Assembly (NCBI GenBank): GCA_949358305.1
Contig: OX442323.1
Span: forward strand, 932,001-992,000
Source: Strigamia acuminata
Lineage: Eukaryota > Arthropoda > Chilopoda > Geophilomorpha > Linotaeniidae
Length of the DNA: 60,000 bases
Direction: 5' to 3'
Below, one piece after another: positions 59,675-60,000 of this stretch (position 1 is the stretch's first letter; every line of letters begins with the position of its first letter). The translations under genes and the position numbers were made by a program. The notes under the pieces were generated by a model. It was given only the letters and a program-made list of their open reading frames with translations, was not told where the DNA came from and searched no databases.

Positions 59675-60000
59675 GGTCTCGATTGTAGCCCGTTTAGATT
59701 TAAAATCCCATTAAAATTGGATTAAAATTGCCAAAATAATTTAATAAAAATCTAGAAATAAAAACTTGAAAATTGCTGATTTTATAGCAATTATCTTGAA
59801 TGACTCAGAGTTGGTAAAGATAAGTGAAGTCACAGCTTGAATATTTAATGTCATTGTGTGAAATAATTTGCATTTTGGAAATGAAAATAGAGTTTAATTG
59901 TTTATTAGGGATTAATAAATTGATTTACAATTGTTATATTTAGAATAAATAAAATATATAGTGTATAAATACTAATTTTGATATTTATTTACAGGAAATT
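59675..60000 (+). other. Gypsy-2 leader, AT-rich, noncoding as far as seen
   Basis: This stretch of about 330 bp to the window edge has no supported ORF and resembles the Gypsy-1 leader only in its base composition. Confidence 0.6.

Larger units (their letters stand above)
59168..60000 (+). mobile_element. Second Gypsy-type LTR retrotransposon (Gypsy-2), left end only
   Basis: The BEL-3b sequence stops at GTTATAT (59167) and a new element begins TGTTACGCGG. Its LTR ends CCACGTAACA at 59660, followed by the tRNA-Ala-type PBS. Orientation is plus. No coding part is reached before the window ends, so the family is inferred from the LTR ends and PBS, which match Gypsy-1. The insertion site ends in ATAT like that of Gypsy-1. 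Confidence 0.8.

Noticed and set aside
1-60000. tRNA, rRNA or host protein-coding genes
   Set aside because: None was recognised. The tRNA-like matches are only the short primer binding sites of the retroelements.

Overview
This window looks like repeat-rich heterochromatin (possibly pericentromeric) of an invertebrate animal. An arthropod is the most likely source because BEL/Pao, Gypsy and CR1-like elements occur together in an AT-rich background, but nothing fixes the species. I see no host single-copy gene. Nearly everything is a tandem satellite plus five kinds of retroelement nested in it.

Layout. 1-10059: plus-strand BEL/Pao family 1, arranged as a tandem that shares LTRs (end of one pol, LTR, complete gag-pol, LTR). 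10067-12598, 22023-29827 and 33664-37116: one satellite of about 98 monomers (140 bp, with 147 bp variants), split by insertions. 12599-22022: a complete minus-strand BEL family 2 element with a 5 bp target duplication (ACTTA) and nearly identical 1563 bp LTRs. 29828-33663: a GC-richer CR1/L2-like LINE with an intact ORF1 and a frameshifted ORF2. 37117-59167: minus-strand BEL family 3, again an LTR-sharing tandem (LTR, complete gag-pol, LTR, broken pol). The broken pol is split by a complete, young plus-strand Gypsy element (Gypsy-1, 46592-56456, TSD ATAT) and cut at its far side by a second Gypsy (Gypsy-2, from 59168, running off the window).

How the parts work. Each BEL element codes one Gag-PR-RT-RH-INT polyprotein. 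It is apparently primed by tRNA-His from a PBS set 15-16 nt inside the LTR. Gypsy-1 has gag, then pol in the -1 frame behind a canonical GGGAAAC slippery site, apparently a tRNA-Ala PBS, and a third ORF where an envelope gene would normally sit. That third ORF carries the His-Asp-Gln-Cys signature of a Ulp1/C48-type (SUMO protease-like) cysteine protease and is the most unusual gene here. Other points of interest: BEL/satellite junctions crowd into about 13 bp of the 140 bp monomer; BEL-1 and BEL-2 are mosaics with almost identical bodies but very different LTRs; RFX X-box and CRE motifs recur in the LTRs of all three BEL families; and the BEL elements lack a polypurine tract.

Limits: all calls come from reading the sequence and from memory of families. 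No alignment, HMM or database search was run.
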